Below are positions 1-9,653 of a stretch of DNA of 64,000 bases, piece after piece. This DNA comes from an alpha proteobacterium AAP38. GTDB lineage: Bacteria; Pseudomonadota; Alphaproteobacteria; Azospirillales; Azospirillaceae. The stretch covers positions 1-64,000 of the forward strand of contig LJHR01000015.1 in the NCBI GenBank assembly GCA_001296005.1, given 5' to 3'. The notes under the pieces were generated by a model, which saw only the letters and a program-made list of their open reading frames with translations, was not told where the DNA came from and did not search any database. The position numbers were made by a program, and so were the translations under genes. The stretch's first letter is position 1. The number at the start of each line of letters is the position of its first letter.

Positions 1-460
1 CCCGCTCGTCTCAGCACCGAAAAGCGCCGTCCCAAGCGGGAGCCGGGGTATAGGACAGGCAGTACCGGGCTGGCAAGCGTTATTTTCAAAGAAAGTGAAA
101 CATTCGCCCTAGCGCGCGTCACGCGCGCGCGATCTTAATAATATAAGCGCAATCATCTATGCCGGATGGCATGGGTCCCATCCGTCCCTGTACGGGCGTC
201 AAGCCCCTAAAGATGAGTTGGGAGCGAAGTTTTTTCCGGCGGCCTATGTCTTTTTGCTCGCATTCCACCCCCCGGATGGGGATTATGCCAGGCACATCGG
301 TGCGGGAAGCACGGGTCCGCTGCGGCAAACGCATTCTTTGAATGAAGAGCGTCGTTGACAGTGTCGGGGCCGTCACTTCCGCGAACATCCGCCGGGTCCG
401 TAACCCGGCAGCCAATCGGTCAAAAAAAGCCAGGAGGAGCGTGGGGATGGAGGTTCGTCA
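1..460. other. Intergenic region upstream of the M23 peptidase gene
   Basis: No convincing gene lies in these 460 bases. A 98-codon ORF on the minus strand (119-415) has no Shine-Dalgarno sequence and no recognisable family. Visible structure is limited to small palindromes, such as GGATGG/CCATCC around 163-184 and a GC alternation around 113-130. A perfect TTGACA sits at 355-360, but no good -10 box lies 16-18 bases downstream, so I do not call a promoter. A purine-rich AGGAGGAGC at 431-439 precedes the peptidase gene. Confidence 0.5.
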
Positions 461-1846
461 GTGCTGATGAAGCGTTTTGCGATTGCGACCATTGCCCTTG
501 CCGCCCTTGGGGGCGCCGGGACCGCCGCCTTCCTTCACTCCACCAGCCTGTCCACGTCGCCTGCGGCGTTGGAAGCCGCACCTGCCCTCGCCTCCCTGGA
601 TGCACAGCAAGGCGCCTCCGCTGCCCCCGATGCCTGGGGCGATGTCGAGAAGGCCGCCGATCCCGTGGAGCGTCGCCTGGTCAATCTGGGCCGTGGCGAT
701 ACGCTGATGCAGGTGCTGCTGGAGGCCGACGTGCCGCAGCCGCATGCGCAGGAAGCCATTACCGCCCTGAAGGCTGTTTACGACCCTCGCCGCATGAAGC
801 AGGGACAGCCCGTCGAGGTGATGTTCGATCGCACGGGCGATGAAGATCGATTCGTCGGGTTTGAGTTCCAGCCCGCCGTGGAACGCTCCGTCTCTGTCAG
901 TTTCAATGGCGTGCGCTTCCAGGCCGCCGAAACGGCCAAGAAGCTGGGGCGCCGTGCCGTCGCCGCACAGGGTGAAATCCGTTCGTCCCTGTTCGAATCG
1001 GGCCGCGCCGCCGGCGTGCCGATGAATGTGCTGACCGAGCTGATCCGCAACTACTCCTATGATGTCGACTTTCAGCGCGACATCCAGCCGGGTGACCGGT
1101 TCGAGGTACTGTATGAGCAGGTGGTGACCGAGGATGGAGAGGTGGTTGCCGGCGGCAATGGCAATATCCTCTATGCCTCGCTGACCCTGTCGGGCAAGGA
1201 ACAGGCCATCTACCGCTATGAGGACAGCCAGGGCATCGCGGAATTCTTCAATGCCCAGGGTTCCTCGATTCGCAAGGCCCTGCTGAAGACCCCCATTGAC
1301 GGCGCCCGCCTGTCTTCGGGTTTCGGCATGCGCCGCCATCCGGTGCTGGGTTATTCCAAGATGCATAAGGGCGTGGATTTCGCGGCCCCCACGGGCACGC
1401 CGATCTATTCCGCCGGTGCCGGTGTCGTGGATGAGATCGGGCCCAACGGGTCCTACGGCAACTATATCCGCATCCGGCACAATGGTGAGATTTCCACCGC
1501 CTATGCCCACATGTCGCGATTCGGTGCCGGCATGCGCAAGGGCGCACGCGTGGCCCAGGGCGATGTCATCGGCTATGTCGGCACCACGGGCCGTTCGACC
1601 GGTGCGCATCTGCATTATGAGATCGTGAAGAACGGACAGCAGGTCAATCCGCTGTCGGTGGCGGTGCCCACGGGCCGCAACTTGGAAGGCAAGGAACTGG
1701 CCCGTTTCAAGGGCGTGATGGCCAGCCTTCAGGAACGCTTCGAGGCCGGGGGCGATCAGGCCGCAGATGGCATCGGCCTTGTCGCCGCCACGCCCAAGGC
1801 CACCAAGCCGTCCAAGGCGAGCTGCGACCGCAAGCGCGGCTGCTGA
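461..1846 (+). CDS. M23 family metallopeptidase (LytM/OapA-like domain), envelope murein hydrolase
   Basis: Probable peptidoglycan endopeptidase that cuts peptide crosslinks in the periplasm. The N-terminus has a hydrophobic segment (residues about 4-25) that could be a signal peptide or anchor. Residues about 75-190 resemble the LysM-like/OapA domain common in this family. The catalytic M23 domain occupies about residues 285-400. It shows the HxxxD zinc motif (His302, Asp306), His350 and the HxH motif (His383, His385), so it looks active. The start is GTG at 461, with ATG at 467 as an alternative; AGGAGGAGC lies about 22 bases upstream. The gene is single and converges on clpB across a shared terminator. 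The exact physiological partner cannot be told from sequence. Confidence 0.9.
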   Translation: MLMKRFAIATIALAALGGAGTAAFLHSTSLSTSPAALEAAPALASLDAQQGASAAPDAWGDVEKAADPVERRLVNLGRGDTLMQVLLEADVPQPHAQEAITALKAVYDPRRMKQGQPVEVMFDRTGDEDRFVGFEFQPAVERSVSVSFNGVRFQAAETAKKLGRRAVAAQGEIRSSLFESGRAAGVPMNVLTELIRNYSYDVDFQRDIQPGDRFEVLYEQVVTEDGEVVAGGNGNILYASLTLSGKEQAIYRYEDSQGIAEFFNAQGSSIRKALLKTPIDGARLSSGFGMRRHPVLGYSKMHKGVDFAAPTGTPIYSAGAGVVDEIGPNGSYGNYIRIRHNGEISTAYAHMSRFGAGMRKGARVAQGDVIGYVGTTGRSTGAHLHYEIVKNGQQVNPLSVAVPTGRNLEGKELARFKGVMASLQERFEAGGDQAADGIGLVAATPKATKPSKASCDRKRGC

Positions 1847-1875
1847 TCGCCTTTCAGGCCACGCAAAGGCAAAGA

Positions 1876-1909
1876 AAAGCCCGACCGAATCGCTTCGGTC
1901 GGGCTTTTT
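1876..1909. terminator. Bidirectional rho-independent terminator between the M23 gene and clpB
   Basis: A perfect 13-14 bp stem (AAGCCCGACCGA pairing with TCGGTCGGGCTT) with a 6-base loop has an A-run on the left and a T-run on the right. It can therefore stop transcription from both convergent genes. Confidence 0.9.
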
Positions 1910-1922
1910 GCTGCCGTGACGC

Positions 1923-4559
1923 TCAGTGCAGGGTGCGCGCCTGCCCCCAGGCCGACTCGCCGGCGGGCGGCAGCGGGCCATGGGCGGGTTCACCCTGGAT
2001 CAGCAGCCCGTCCTCATTGGCATCCACCCGCACCGGTGTGCCGGGGGCGACCTTGCCCTCCAGGATGCGGGTGGCCAGCGGGTTCTGCAATTCCCGCTGG
2101 ATCACGCGCTTCAAAGGCCGCGCGCCATAGACAGGGTCATAACCCTTATCGGCCAGCCATTCCTTGGCAGCCCCCGTCAGTTCCAAGGTCAGTTCCCGTT
2201 CCGCCAGCATCTTGGTCAGGCGCCCCAGCTGCACCTCCACAATGCCCGACATATTGCCACGCGACAGACGGTGGAAGATCAGAATCTCATCCAGCCGGTT
2301 CAGGAACTCCGGCCGGAAGGAGCCGCGCACCACTTCCATCACCTGGTCCCGCGCCGCCGAGCTGTCCTCCCCATCGGGCAGGTTGGCCAGGAATTCGGAG
2401 CCGAGATTGGAGGTCATGATGATCAGGGTGTTGCGGAAATCCACCGTGCGCCCCTGGCCATCGGTCAGGCGGCCGTCATCCAGCACCTGCAGAAGGATGT
2501 TGAAGACATCGGGATGCGCCTTTTCCACCTCATCAAACAGCACCACCTGATAAGGGCGACGGCGCACCGCCTCCGTCAGGGCCCCGCCCTCGTCATAACC
2601 GACATAGCCCGGAGGCGCACCGATCATGCGGCTGACCGCATGCTTTTCCATATATTCGGACATGTCGAGCCGAACCATCGCCGTCTCGTCATCGAACAGG
2701 AACTCTGCCAACGCCTTGGTCAGCTCCGTCTTGCCCACGCCCGTGGGGCCGAGGAATAGGAAACTGCCCATAGGGCGGTTGGGGTCCTGCAAGCCGGCGC
2801 GTGAGCGGCGGACAGCATTGGCGACGGCGATCACCGCCTCCTGCTGTCCGATCACGCGGCTGCCCAGATGGGTTTCCATCTGCAACAGCTTCTCCCGCTC
2901 GCCGGTCAGCATCTTGTCCATGGGGATACCGGTCCAGCGGCTGACGACGGCGGCGATATCCTGTTCGCGCACGGCCTCGTTCAGCATGCGGTTCTGGCTG
3001 GCGGCTTCGGCCTCGGTCAGGCGCCTTTCCAGGTCGGGGATGCGGCCATAGGTGATCTCGCCGGCGCGCGCCCAATCGCCCGCCCGCTGCGCCTGTTCCA
3101 GCTCGGCCCGCGCCCGCTCCAGCTCTTCCTTCAGCTTCTGCGCACCGGTCAGCGTGTCCTTCTCCGCCTGCCACTGCGCCGTCAGGGTGCCGGATTTCTG
3201 CTCCAGCTCCGCTAGTTCCGTTTCCAGCTTCTCCAGCCGGTCGCGGGAGGCCTGGTCGGTTTCACGCTTCAGGGCCTCTCGCTCGATCTTCAGCTGGATG
3301 ATGCGGCGGTCCAGCTCGTCAATGGCTTCCGGCTTGCTGTCCACCACCATGCGCAGGCGGGAGCCTGCCTCATCGATCAGGTCGATGGCCTTGTCGGGCA
3401 GGAACCGGTCGGTGATGTAGCGGTTGGATAGGGTGGCGGCCGAGACGATGGCGCTGTCGGTGATGCGCACGCCATGGTGCAGCTCATATTTCTCCTTCAG
3501 TCCGCGCAGGATGGAGATGGTGTCGGCCACCGTCGGCTCCGCCACGAACACGGGCTGGAACCGCCGGGCCAGGGCCGGGTCCTTCTCGATATATTTTCGA
3601 TACTCATCCAGCGTCGTGGCGCCCACGCAGTGAAGTTCACCCCGCGACAGGGCCGGCTTCAGCATGTTGGACGCATCCATGGCGCCATCGGCCTTGCCGG
3701 CCCCGACCAGGGTGTGCAGCTCATCGATGAAGACGATGATCTCACCCGCCGCCGACTGGATCTCCGACAGCACGGCCTTCAACCGCTCCTCGAACTCGCC
3801 CCGGAACTTGGCACCGGCCACCAGGGCGCCGAGGTCCAGCGACAGAAGACGCTTGGTCTTCAGCCCTTCTGGCACGTCGCCATTGATGATGCGAAGCGCC
3901 AGCCCTTCCACGATGGCGGTCTTGCCCACGCCGGGCTCACCGATCAGGACGGGGTTGTTTTTGGTGCGCCGTGCCAGCACTTGAATGGTGCGGCGGATTT
4001 CCTCGTCACGCCCGATCACGGGGTCCAGCTTGCCATCGCGGGCCGCCTGCGTCAGGTCACGGGCATACTTCTTCAGGGCATCATAACCCTGCTCTGCTGA
4101 CGCGCTGTCGGCGGTGCGGCCCTTGCGCAGGCTGTTGATGGCTTCGTTGAGCTTCTGCGGCGTCACGCCGGCATCGGAAAGGGCCTTGGCCGCATCGGTA
4201 CCGGCGGACAGGGCCAGCGCGAGCAGCAGCCGTTCGACGGTGACAAAACTGTCACCGGCCTTCTTGGCCAGCTCTGTCGCCTGTTCAAAGGTGCGGACCA
4301 GTTCGCGCGTCGCGAACAGCTGGGTGCCGCCGCCTTCCACCTTGGGCAGCTTGCGCAGGGCCGCGTCGATACCGGCTTCTGCGGCGCGGGCATTGCCGCC
4401 GGCACTGGTGATCAGGTTGGCGGCCATGCCCTCCTGGTCTTCCAGCAGCGCCTTCAACAGATGTTCGGGCGTCAGCTGCTGATGTCCAGCCCGCGCCGCC
4501 GCCCCCTGCGCCGCCTGAATGAAACCCTGGGCGCGTTCGGTATAGTTCTTGAAATCCAT
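1923..4559 (-). CDS. clpB: ATP-dependent chaperone ClpB
   Basis: Hsp100-family disaggregase that rescues aggregated proteins with DnaK in the cytoplasm. At 878 residues it has the usual full length and order: an N-terminal Clp repeat domain (1-145), the first AAA+ module with Walker A GEPGVGKT near residue 205, the long coiled-coil middle domain (about 410-530, rich in Glu/Lys/Arg heptads), the second AAA+ module with GPTGVGKT near 605, and the C-terminal D2-small domain. It starts at ATG with the standard [11 protein letters not shown] sequence. It is transcribed alone, divergently from the ogt-type gene. A possible heat-shock promoter lies at 4653-4684. Confidence 0.98.
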   Translation of the reverse strand: MDFKNYTERAQGFIQAAQGAAARAGHQQLTPEHLLKALLEDQEGMAANLITSAGGNARAAEAGIDAALRKLPKVEGGGTQLFATRELVRTFEQATELAKKAGDSFVTVERLLLALALSAGTDAAKALSDAGVTPQKLNEAINSLRKGRTADSASAEQGYDALKKYARDLTQAARDGKLDPVIGRDEEIRRTIQVLARRTKNNPVLIGEPGVGKTAIVEGLALRIINGDVPEGLKTKRLLSLDLGALVAGAKFRGEFEERLKAVLSEIQSAAGEIIVFIDELHTLVGAGKADGAMDASNMLKPALSRGELHCVGATTLDEYRKYIEKDPALARRFQPVFVAEPTVADTISILRGLKEKYELHHGVRITDSAIVSAATLSNRYITDRFLPDKAIDLIDEAGSRLRMVVDSKPEAIDELDRRIIQLKIEREALKRETDQASRDRLEKLETELAELEQKSGTLTAQWQAEKDTLTGAQKLKEELERARAELEQAQRAGDWARAGEITYGRIPDLERRLTEAEAASQNRMLNEAVREQDIAAVVSRWTGIPMDKMLTGEREKLLQMETHLGSRVIGQQEAVIAVANAVRRSRAGLQDPNRPMGSFLFLGPTGVGKTELTKALAEFLFDDETAMVRLDMSEYMEKHAVSRMIGAPPGYVGYDEGGALTEAVRRRPYQVVLFDEVEKAHPDVFNILLQVLDDGRLTDGQGRTVDFRNTLIIMTSNLGSEFLANLPDGEDSSAARDQVMEVVRGSFRPEFLNRLDEILIFHRLSRGNMSGIVEVQLGRLTKMLAERELTLELTGAAKEWLADKGYDPVYGARPLKRVIQRELQNPLATRILEGKVAPGTPVRVDANEDGLLIQGEPAHGPLPPAGESAWGQARTLH

Positions 4560-4652
4560 AACCCACTAACTCCCCGATTTTGCCCCATCGTCCCCGCTGG
4601 GCCCGATGAATGCGATGATCCACGTCATGTGCGATCCGGGAGGATCGTATCT

Positions 4653-4684
4653 GATGTGGGAAGCAGGACCCAAGCCCGCAAGGG
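4653..4684 (-). promoter_or_regulatory. Possible heat-shock (RpoH-type) promoter of clpB
   Basis: Read on the minus strand, CTTGCGG is followed after 15 bases by CCCACATC. This resembles the sigma-32 pattern CTTGAAA-N11-16-CCCATNT. The position, about 95-125 bases before the clpB start, is reasonable. This is a match by eye only, and clpB being a heat-shock gene in most bacteria is prior knowledge. Confidence 0.35.
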
Positions 4685-4723
4685 TCCGTGACGGCATCTG
4701 ACCGGACGGTTATGTTACCCCGC

Positions 4724-5287
4724 ATGAGCGACCGATATTTCCACCTGTTCGACACATCCGTCGGCACCTGTGGCATTGCCTGGGGGCCGCAGGGGCTGCT
4801 GGCCGTGCGCCTGCCGGCGGTGGAGGGCGACGATCTGGCGGAGAAGATGGGCCGGGCAGTACCGGGGTCAGTGCCGGGCGAACCAGATTTGGAAGCCGCG
4901 TCGGCCATCGCCGGCATCCGCGCCCTGCTGTCGGGGGAAAAGCGCGATCTGCTGGAAATCCGCCTGGATATGGCGGCGACCGGTCCCTTTGACCGTGCCG
5001 TCTATGCCATTGCCCGCGCCATCCCGCCGGGACAGACCCTGACCTATGGGCAGGTGGCCAAGCGGCTGCCGCCGGATGTGTTGACCGGCATGCCGCCCTC
5101 CATCGTGCCGCGCGCGGTGGGGCAGTCGCTGGGCCGCAACCCCTGGCCCATATTGGTGCCCTGTCACCGGGTGATGGCGGCGGGTGGGACCGGTGGCTTC
5201 TCCGCCCCCGGCGGGGTGGATACCAAGCTGACCCTGCTGCGGATCGAGGGGGCGGTATTGCCGGCACAGCAATTGGGCCTGTTCTGA
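4724..5287 (+). CDS. ogt: Methylated-DNA--[protein]-cysteine S-methyltransferase (Ogt type)
   Basis: Suicide DNA-repair enzyme that moves the methyl group from O6-methylguanine to its own cysteine. The protein of 187 residues has the family's C-terminal DNA-binding domain, with the PCHRV active site (Cys147) and the following GGTGGFSAPGG segment. The N-terminal part is the degenerate RNase-H-like fold. I chose ATG 4724 (MSDRYFHLF); ATG 4712 and GTG 4688 are in frame, but no upstream Shine-Dalgarno clearly favours them. It lies divergent from clpB. A second methyltransferase of the Ada type is encoded at 42510-43454. Confidence 0.9.
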   Translation: MSDRYFHLFDTSVGTCGIAWGPQGLLAVRLPAVEGDDLAEKMGRAVPGSVPGEPDLEAASAIAGIRALLSGEKRDLLEIRLDMAATGPFDRAVYAIARAIPPGQTLTYGQVAKRLPPDVLTGMPPSIVPRAVGQSLGRNPWPILVPCHRVMAAGGTGGFSAPGGVDTKLTLLRIEGAVLPAQQLGLF

Positions 5288-5388
5288 CGTTACAGGAGGC
5301 GGCCCGGGAACTAGGAAACTAAATTACCGGTTTTTGGGTATTGTCCGGGTTGCGCCGTGACCGCAGGGCAGATTATCCTGTCGTCATC

Positions 5389-6153
5389 ATGTCCATCAAA
5401 CTTGACACTATTCACTATTATCCCGTGAAGGGCCTGACCGCCCAGACGCTGGACCATGTCACCCTGACGCCGGGCGGCTGCCTGCCGCATGACCGGCGTT
5501 TTGCCATTCTGCACCGGGCGACGCAGTTCGACCCGCTGGAACCCGCCTGGAAGCCGAAGACCAACTTCCTGGTCCTGCTGCGGGATGAGAAGCTGGCGAC
5601 CCTGCAGGCAGCGTTCGACCCCACCACCTGCATGCTGGTCTTGAGCCGCAATGGCAAGCGGGTGGCCGGCGGGCGCATCGATACGGCCACTGGCCGTCTG
5701 CTGATTGATCAGTTCCTGTCCGCCTATATGAAGGATGCGGCCGTCCCTGGTCCGTACAAGATCGTGGAAAGCCCCGGCCATAACTTCACCGATATACCGG
5801 ACAAGGCCGTATCGCTTCTGAACCTCGCCTCGGTAAAGGATATCGGGCGGGTGACACAGCGGCCCGTCGATCCCCTGCGGTTCCGCGCCAATTTGCACTT
5901 GGCAGGCCTGGAACCCTGGGCGGAGATGGCCTGGGTGGACAAGCGCATCGCCATTGGCGATACGGTGCTGTCGGTGTTCAAGACCACCACCCGCTGTGCG
6001 GCGGTGGAGGTGAACCCCGCCACGGGCGAACGCGACATGGCTCTGCTGAAGGCGCTGAAAAGCGGCTTCGACCATGTGGTCTGCGGCGTCTATGCCCGTG
6101 TCGAACAGGGCGGGGAGATCAAGCCGGGCGATGCGGTGCAGGTTTTGGATTAA
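5389..6153 (+). CDS. MOSC domain-containing protein (MOSC_N plus MOSC)
   Basis: The protein (254 residues) matches the MOSC family related to YcbX/YiiM and the molybdenum-cofactor sulfurase C-terminus. These proteins handle molybdenum cofactor or reduce N-hydroxylated bases. The N-terminal beta-barrel MOSC_N is seen as 'YYPVKGL', a classical opening of this domain, near residues 8-14. The C-terminal domain contains the conserved Cys in TTRCAAVEVNP, near residue 204. ATG 5389 is chosen because it starts directly before this conserved opening. The TTG-initiated longer frame from 5341 would add a non-conserved 16 residues. The substrate is not evident from the sequence. Confidence 0.85.
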   Translation: MSIKLDTIHYYPVKGLTAQTLDHVTLTPGGCLPHDRRFAILHRATQFDPLEPAWKPKTNFLVLLRDEKLATLQAAFDPTTCMLVLSRNGKRVAGGRIDTATGRLLIDQFLSAYMKDAAVPGPYKIVESPGHNFTDIPDKAVSLLNLASVKDIGRVTQRPVDPLRFRANLHLAGLEPWAEMAWVDKRIAIGDTVLSVFKTTTRCAAVEVNPATGERDMALLKALKSGFDHVVCGVYARVEQGGEIKPGDAVQVLD

Positions 6154-6240
6154 TCCACCTCTGCGCACACACACTATGGCCCTCCGCCCCATCTCATGCT
6201 AATCAGCCCGCTCCATGCCAAGGGCGGAACAGTCACGTCG

Positions 6241-7194
6241 ATGCATTTCCTGGAATTCGAAAAGCCGATCGCGGAGCTGGAATCCAAGATCGAGGAGCTG
6301 CGCCACCTTGCCGATGGCGGTGATCTGAACATCGCCGACGAGGTGAAGAAGCTTCAGGACAAGGTGGATAAGCTGCTGCGCGCCACCTATGCCAAGCTGA
6401 CCCCGGCGCAGAAGGTACAGGTGGCCCGCCACCCGAACCGGCCGCACTGCCTTGACTATGTGCAGGCGCTGATCACCGATTTCACGCCGCTCGCCGGCGA
6501 CCGGCTGTTCGGGGAAGATCGCGCTGTCATCGGGGGCCTTGGCCGTTTCCGGGGCCGCTCCGTGGTCGTGATCGGCCAGGAAAAGGGCAACGACACCGAA
6601 ACCCGCGTGAAGCACAATTTCGGCATGGCCAAGCCCGAAGGTTACCGCAAGGCCCAGCGCCTGATGGCCATGGCCAACCGTTTCAACCTGCCCGTCATTT
6701 CGCTGGTCGATACGGCTGGCGCCTTCCCAGGCGTGTCGGCGGAAGAACGCGGCCAGGCCGAAGCCATCGCCAAGTCCATCGAAAGCTGCCTGCGCCTCAA
6801 CGTGCCGATGGTGTCCACCATCATCGGTGAGGGCGGGTCCGGTGGCGCCATCGCCATCGCCGCCGCCGACCGCGTGCTGATGCTGGAACATTCGATCTAT
6901 TCGGTGATCTCGCCCGAAGGCTGCGCGTCCATCCTGTGGCGGTCCGCCGCCAATGCCGCCGACGCGGCCCAGGCCCTGCGCCTGACGGCCCAGGACTTGA
7001 AGGAACTGGCCGTCATTGACCGCGTCGTGATGGAGCCGATCGGCGGCGCCCATCGCCGGCGCGAGGAAACGATCAGCGCGCTGGGCAATGCCATTGAAGA
7101 TGCGCTGGAAGGTCTGCGCGGTCAGGACGGCGCCACCCTACGCCAGAACCGCCGCCAGAAGTTCCTGGACATGGGCCAGAAGGGCCTGGGCTGA
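6241..7194 (+). CDS. accA: Acetyl-CoA carboxylase carboxyltransferase subunit alpha
   Basis: Alpha half of the carboxyltransferase that moves CO2 from carboxybiotin to acetyl-CoA, giving malonyl-CoA for fatty-acid synthesis in the cytoplasm. The length (317 residues) and the N-terminus [17 protein letters not shown] are typical. The crotonase-fold core includes the [12 protein letters not shown] oxyanion loop near residues 199-210, and the segment [11 protein letters not shown]-like ([10 protein letters not shown]) is present. ATG 6241 is preferred over the upstream in-frame ATG 6196, which lacks family similarity. The beta subunit accD is not in the window; unlinked acc genes are usual in this group. 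Confidence 0.97.
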   Translation: MHFLEFEKPIAELESKIEELRHLADGGDLNIADEVKKLQDKVDKLLRATYAKLTPAQKVQVARHPNRPHCLDYVQALITDFTPLAGDRLFGEDRAVIGGLGRFRGRSVVVIGQEKGNDTETRVKHNFGMAKPEGYRKAQRLMAMANRFNLPVISLVDTAGAFPGVSAEERGQAEAIAKSIESCLRLNVPMVSTIIGEGGSGGAIAIAAADRVLMLEHSIYSVISPEGCASILWRSAANAADAAQALRLTAQDLKELAVIDRVVMEPIGGAHRRREETISALGNAIEDALEGLRGQDGATLRQNRRQKFLDMGQKGLG

Positions 7195-7218
7195 CCTGCA
7201 CAATTACTCTCGCACCGA

Positions 7219-7247
7219 TAGACTTGTGCGCGGGTTTCACCTATATT
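7219..7247 (+). promoter_or_regulatory. Predicted promoter of a candidate small RNA
   Basis: TAGACT at 7219-7224 and TATATT at 7242-7247 are separated by 17 bases, a good sigma-70-like spacing. No credible ORF starts downstream, but a strong hairpin and an intrinsic terminator do. Confidence 0.45.
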
Positions 7248-7253
7248 GAAGAG

Positions 7254-7436
7254 GAAGGTGGGACGGAGGTTCGAGCTCCACCCCACCCTCTCCTAGGCCC
7301 TTACCCCAGCATGATGGTGACGTGCAAAACACGCCGCCGCCAGATGGGGATACGGAGCACCAGGAGACACGACAGCTTATGCATGTCGTACCTCCATAGA
7401 CGGCGGGCCGCGGGATTGCGGTCCGCCGTTTTCATA
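7254..7436 (+). ncRNA. Candidate small RNA of about 183 nt between accA and the LpxR-like gene
   Basis: The stretch between accA and the convergent LpxR-like gene has a predicted promoter and a 5' hairpin. The hairpin pairs GGTGGG near 7258 with CCCACC, around a GGAG/CTCC inner stem with a TTCGA-containing loop. It ends in an intrinsic terminator at 7399-7436. An in-frame ORF running through it (7224-7589) continues past the terminator into the antisense of the next gene and looks spurious. I do not recognise the RNA: it lacks the tag frame of tmRNA, the domain IV of SRP RNA, and the closing stem of 6S RNA. Confidence 0.4.
7399..7436 (+). terminator. Rho-independent terminator downstream of accA / candidate sRNA
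   Basis: A 12-bp stem (ACGGCGGGCCGC pairing with GCGGTCCGCCGT, one G-T pair) has a short GGATT-type loop and is followed by TTTTC. Confidence 0.8.
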
Positions 7437-7501
7437 TTCAGCGAAAATCCGATTACAAGTCCATGCAATTTCCCGTCATTGGGGATATTGCGAATGGTCC
7501 C

Positions 7502-8512
7502 TCAAAACTGCCACGTCACCGCCACGGCCCCATACTCATCCCCTTCCTGCTGCCCGCTGAACTCGCGGGTTCGGAAGACATGGGTATAGGTGATGCGGGC
7601 ATCATAGATATTGATCGCCATACCCGCCTGCACATCCGCGACCCAGACCTTGCGGTCCACCGACCGGCTGTCACGGAACGTATTGCCGTCCAGGAAGATG
7701 TTGCGGGCCACCGCCCGGCCGGAGAAGCCCAGGAACCAATAGAAGCCTACGGGATGGCGGGCATCGGGCTCGAAAAAGCCGCTGCCGGGCAGTGACGGCT
7801 GGATGCGGGCCGGCCCGAAATCGGCGGGCAATTGCCATCCGGCACGCAGCATGAAGCCGGCATCGGCATAGGTGGAGACATTGCCGACTGCACCGCCGAC
7901 ATGGGGCATGATGTCGATGCCGAAACCGGTGGTTTCCACCAGATCATAGCGCCAGCTGCGCTGATAGGTGATGACCACGCCCGGTTCATTATGCAGCTGC
8001 GTGTCCCATCCCATCGGCTTGGGCGCATCGGTCAGGCGGTGGACGATCTTCTGCGCCGGTTCAGCTAATGAGGCCGGCCCCACAACGCCCAGCGTCAGCT
8101 GCAGCTGGTCCATCCGGCGGTTCGTCTCATTGATCAACCCGGCGGACCCGTGCAGCCAGCCGGCATAGGGCCGCTCGTTCAAGGGCGGGGTGCGGGTTTC
8201 AATGTCGCTGGGCGTGTACATGTTCTGACCCGCCGCGAACACGGCCCGCACATGCCCATCCTGGGCAAAGAACGGCACCCACCGCGCCCAGCGCCGGGTC
8301 CAGTCCGGCACCTCGTCCCGCGCCGTGGTCCAGACCGCCTGCACCCCGTTAGTGTAATGGCGATCCAAATTATAGAACAGGTCGTTCTCTAGGATCAGGG
8401 TCAGGGTGCCCGTCTCCGCGCCTGCCGTCGGCCCGGTAATCTCCGCCCGCACCGGCCCGGTCAGGGCCAGGCCGGCCAGCAGCGACAGGAAAAGGGTGCG
8501 GGCGCGTGACAT
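7502..8512 (-). CDS. LpxR-family (DUF2219) outer-membrane lipid A deacylase-like protein
   Basis: Probable outer-membrane beta-barrel of the LpxR/DUF2219 family. The characterised Salmonella member removes the 3'-acyloxyacyl chain of lipid A. The protein has 336 residues. Residues 1-24 form a signal peptide ending in PVRA. The mature N-terminus carries the family signature LILENDLFYNLDRHYTNG, in which the Asn-Asp pair and Tyr-Thr-Asn are the conserved active-site region. It also shows 'NERPYAGWL', typical of this family. I chose ATG 8512 over the TTG-initiated frame from 8533. Whether it acts on this organism's own lipid A is inference. Confidence 0.85.
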   Translation of the reverse strand: MSRARTLFLSLLAGLALTGPVRAEITGPTAGAETGTLTLILENDLFYNLDRHYTNGVQAVWTTARDEVPDWTRRWARWVPFFAQDGHVRAVFAAGQNMYTPSDIETRTPPLNERPYAGWLHGSAGLINETNRRMDQLQLTLGVVGPASLAEPAQKIVHRLTDAPKPMGWDTQLHNEPGVVITYQRSWRYDLVETTGFGIDIMPHVGGAVGNVSTYADAGFMLRAGWQLPADFGPARIQPSLPGSGFFEPDARHPVGFYWFLGFSGRAVARNIFLDGNTFRDSRSVDRKVWVADVQAGMAINIYDARITYTHVFRTREFSGQQEGDEYGAVAVTWQF

Positions 8513-8583
8513 GATCAGGTGAGCGTTGTTCAAGTTTGGTTAACGGGAATGGACCACCCGCACCCGCACCGCAGTGACGCCCC

Positions 8584-9489
8584 TCACACCGGTGCGTTAA
8601 TGGGTGCCCCCTGCCCGGATTCGACCGTATGGCCGACACCCATGAACTGCCGGATCAGGGCGAAGGTGCCATCGGGATCGTCGCGGAAGGTGCCGTGCCC
8701 GCAATGCGGGAACCGGTGCAGCCGGCTGGTCGCCTGGGGCAGCAGGCCGATAATCTCCTCCGAACATTCCCAGGGCGTGATCGGGTCCTGATCCCCGCAC
8801 AGCACCAAAACCGGATCGGTGACGCGCGGCAGGCTGTCGCGGAAGTCCATGCCCCACATTTCCCCACCCTTGCCGGAGAAATGTTCCAGAACCTCTGGTC
8901 GCATGATCGACCGTGCCCGGCCCGGCCCGTCCATCGGCGCCTTCACCGTGTAATAGGGCATGACCTGGGCCGCATAGGGCAGGACCTTGTCGGCGCGGAT
9001 GTCGGACCAGAAATCATCCGCCGCCTGCCCGATGGCGGGGCCGCCGCGCCGGGCAAAGGCCTTGACGATAAGGTCCATCTGCATGCGCGCCGCCGTGGAG
9101 GACAGGATGACACCCGCCGCATGGCCGGGATGGCGGCGCATATATTCCATGGCGACGAAGCCGCCGAAACTGTTGCCCAGCACGAACGGCTTATCGATCT
9201 CCAGCGCGTCGCAAAAGCCCTTCACATCATCGGCCCATTGCGCCAGCGTCCAGGTGGCGGGATCGCTGCCACCGCTGCGCCCCTGGCCGCGATGGTCCAA
9301 ATAGATCACCTGCGCATCCGCCGACAGGACGCTGAAGGCCGGCTTGAAGCTGGCATGATCGAAGCCCGGCCCGCCATGCAGCAGCAGCAAGGTCGGCTTC
9401 TTGCGCAGACTGCCCCCGTCGGGCACCAGTTCCGCGCCTTCGACATCGAAATAAAGCGGCGCACCATTGACCATTACCCGCACGATCAC
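8584..9489 (-). CDS. Alpha/beta hydrolase, proline iminopeptidase-like (S33 family)
   Basis: Cytoplasmic serine hydrolase with all hallmarks of the prolyl aminopeptidase branch: the oxyanion motif HGGPG near residue 37, the nucleophile elbow GNSFGG, the acid in CGDQDPITP and the catalytic His in PHCGHG near the C-terminus. It is about 301 residues long. The start is set at GTG 9489 (GTG 9483 is equally possible) because GGGAG lies 4-10 bases upstream and homology begins at once. The longer frame to 9636 has no conserved residues. It is divergent from the gamma-glutamyltransferase gene. Both enzymes release single amino acids from peptides, so a shared role in peptide or glutathione scavenging is possible but unproven. 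Confidence 0.85.
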   Translation of the reverse strand: MIVRVMVNGAPLYFDVEGAELVPDGGSLRKKPTLLLLHGGPGFDHASFKPAFSVLSADAQVIYLDHRGQGRSGGSDPATWTLAQWADDVKGFCDALEIDKPFVLGNSFGGFVAMEYMRRHPGHAAGVILSSTAARMQMDLIVKAFARRGGPAIGQAADDFWSDIRADKVLPYAAQVMPYYTVKAPMDGPGRARSIMRPEVLEHFSGKGGEMWGMDFRDSLPRVTDPVLVLCGDQDPITPWECSEEIIGLLPQATSRLHRFPHCGHGTFRDDPDGTFALIRQFMGVGHTVESGQGAPINAPV

Positions 9490-9653
9490 ATCTCCCGGCA
9501 GAACGGATTTCACGCAAGCTGGCACGGGGTATAGGCCGGCTGCAAGGGTTGCCGCCAAGGGGCAGCGGACGTACAAGCAAAGGCGCTGGGAAACCGGCGG
9601 ACAATGGGACAGGGCGAAGGCCCGCAATCCAGGCACAGGAAGGCAATCGGACT

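Noticed and set aside
355-360. Promoter at TTGACA upstream of the M23 gene
   Set aside because: No acceptable -10 box within 15-19 bases.
119-415. 98-codon minus-strand ORF in the first intergenic region
   Set aside because: No Shine-Dalgarno sequence, odd composition and no family.
458-1993. 511-codon minus-strand ORF opposite the M23 peptidase
   Set aside because: Shadow frame of the real gene; no ribosome-binding site and composition (His/Gly/Ala-rich) typical of antisense reading in GC-rich DNA.
7250-7300. tmRNA or tRNA-like fragment (GGTTCGA motif)
   Set aside because: The motif lies in a simple hairpin; there is no acceptor stem and no tag reading frame.
7224-7589. 121-codon plus-strand ORF after accA
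   Set aside because: Crosses the terminator at 7399-7436 and runs into the antisense of the LpxR-like gene; better explained as a non-coding transcript.
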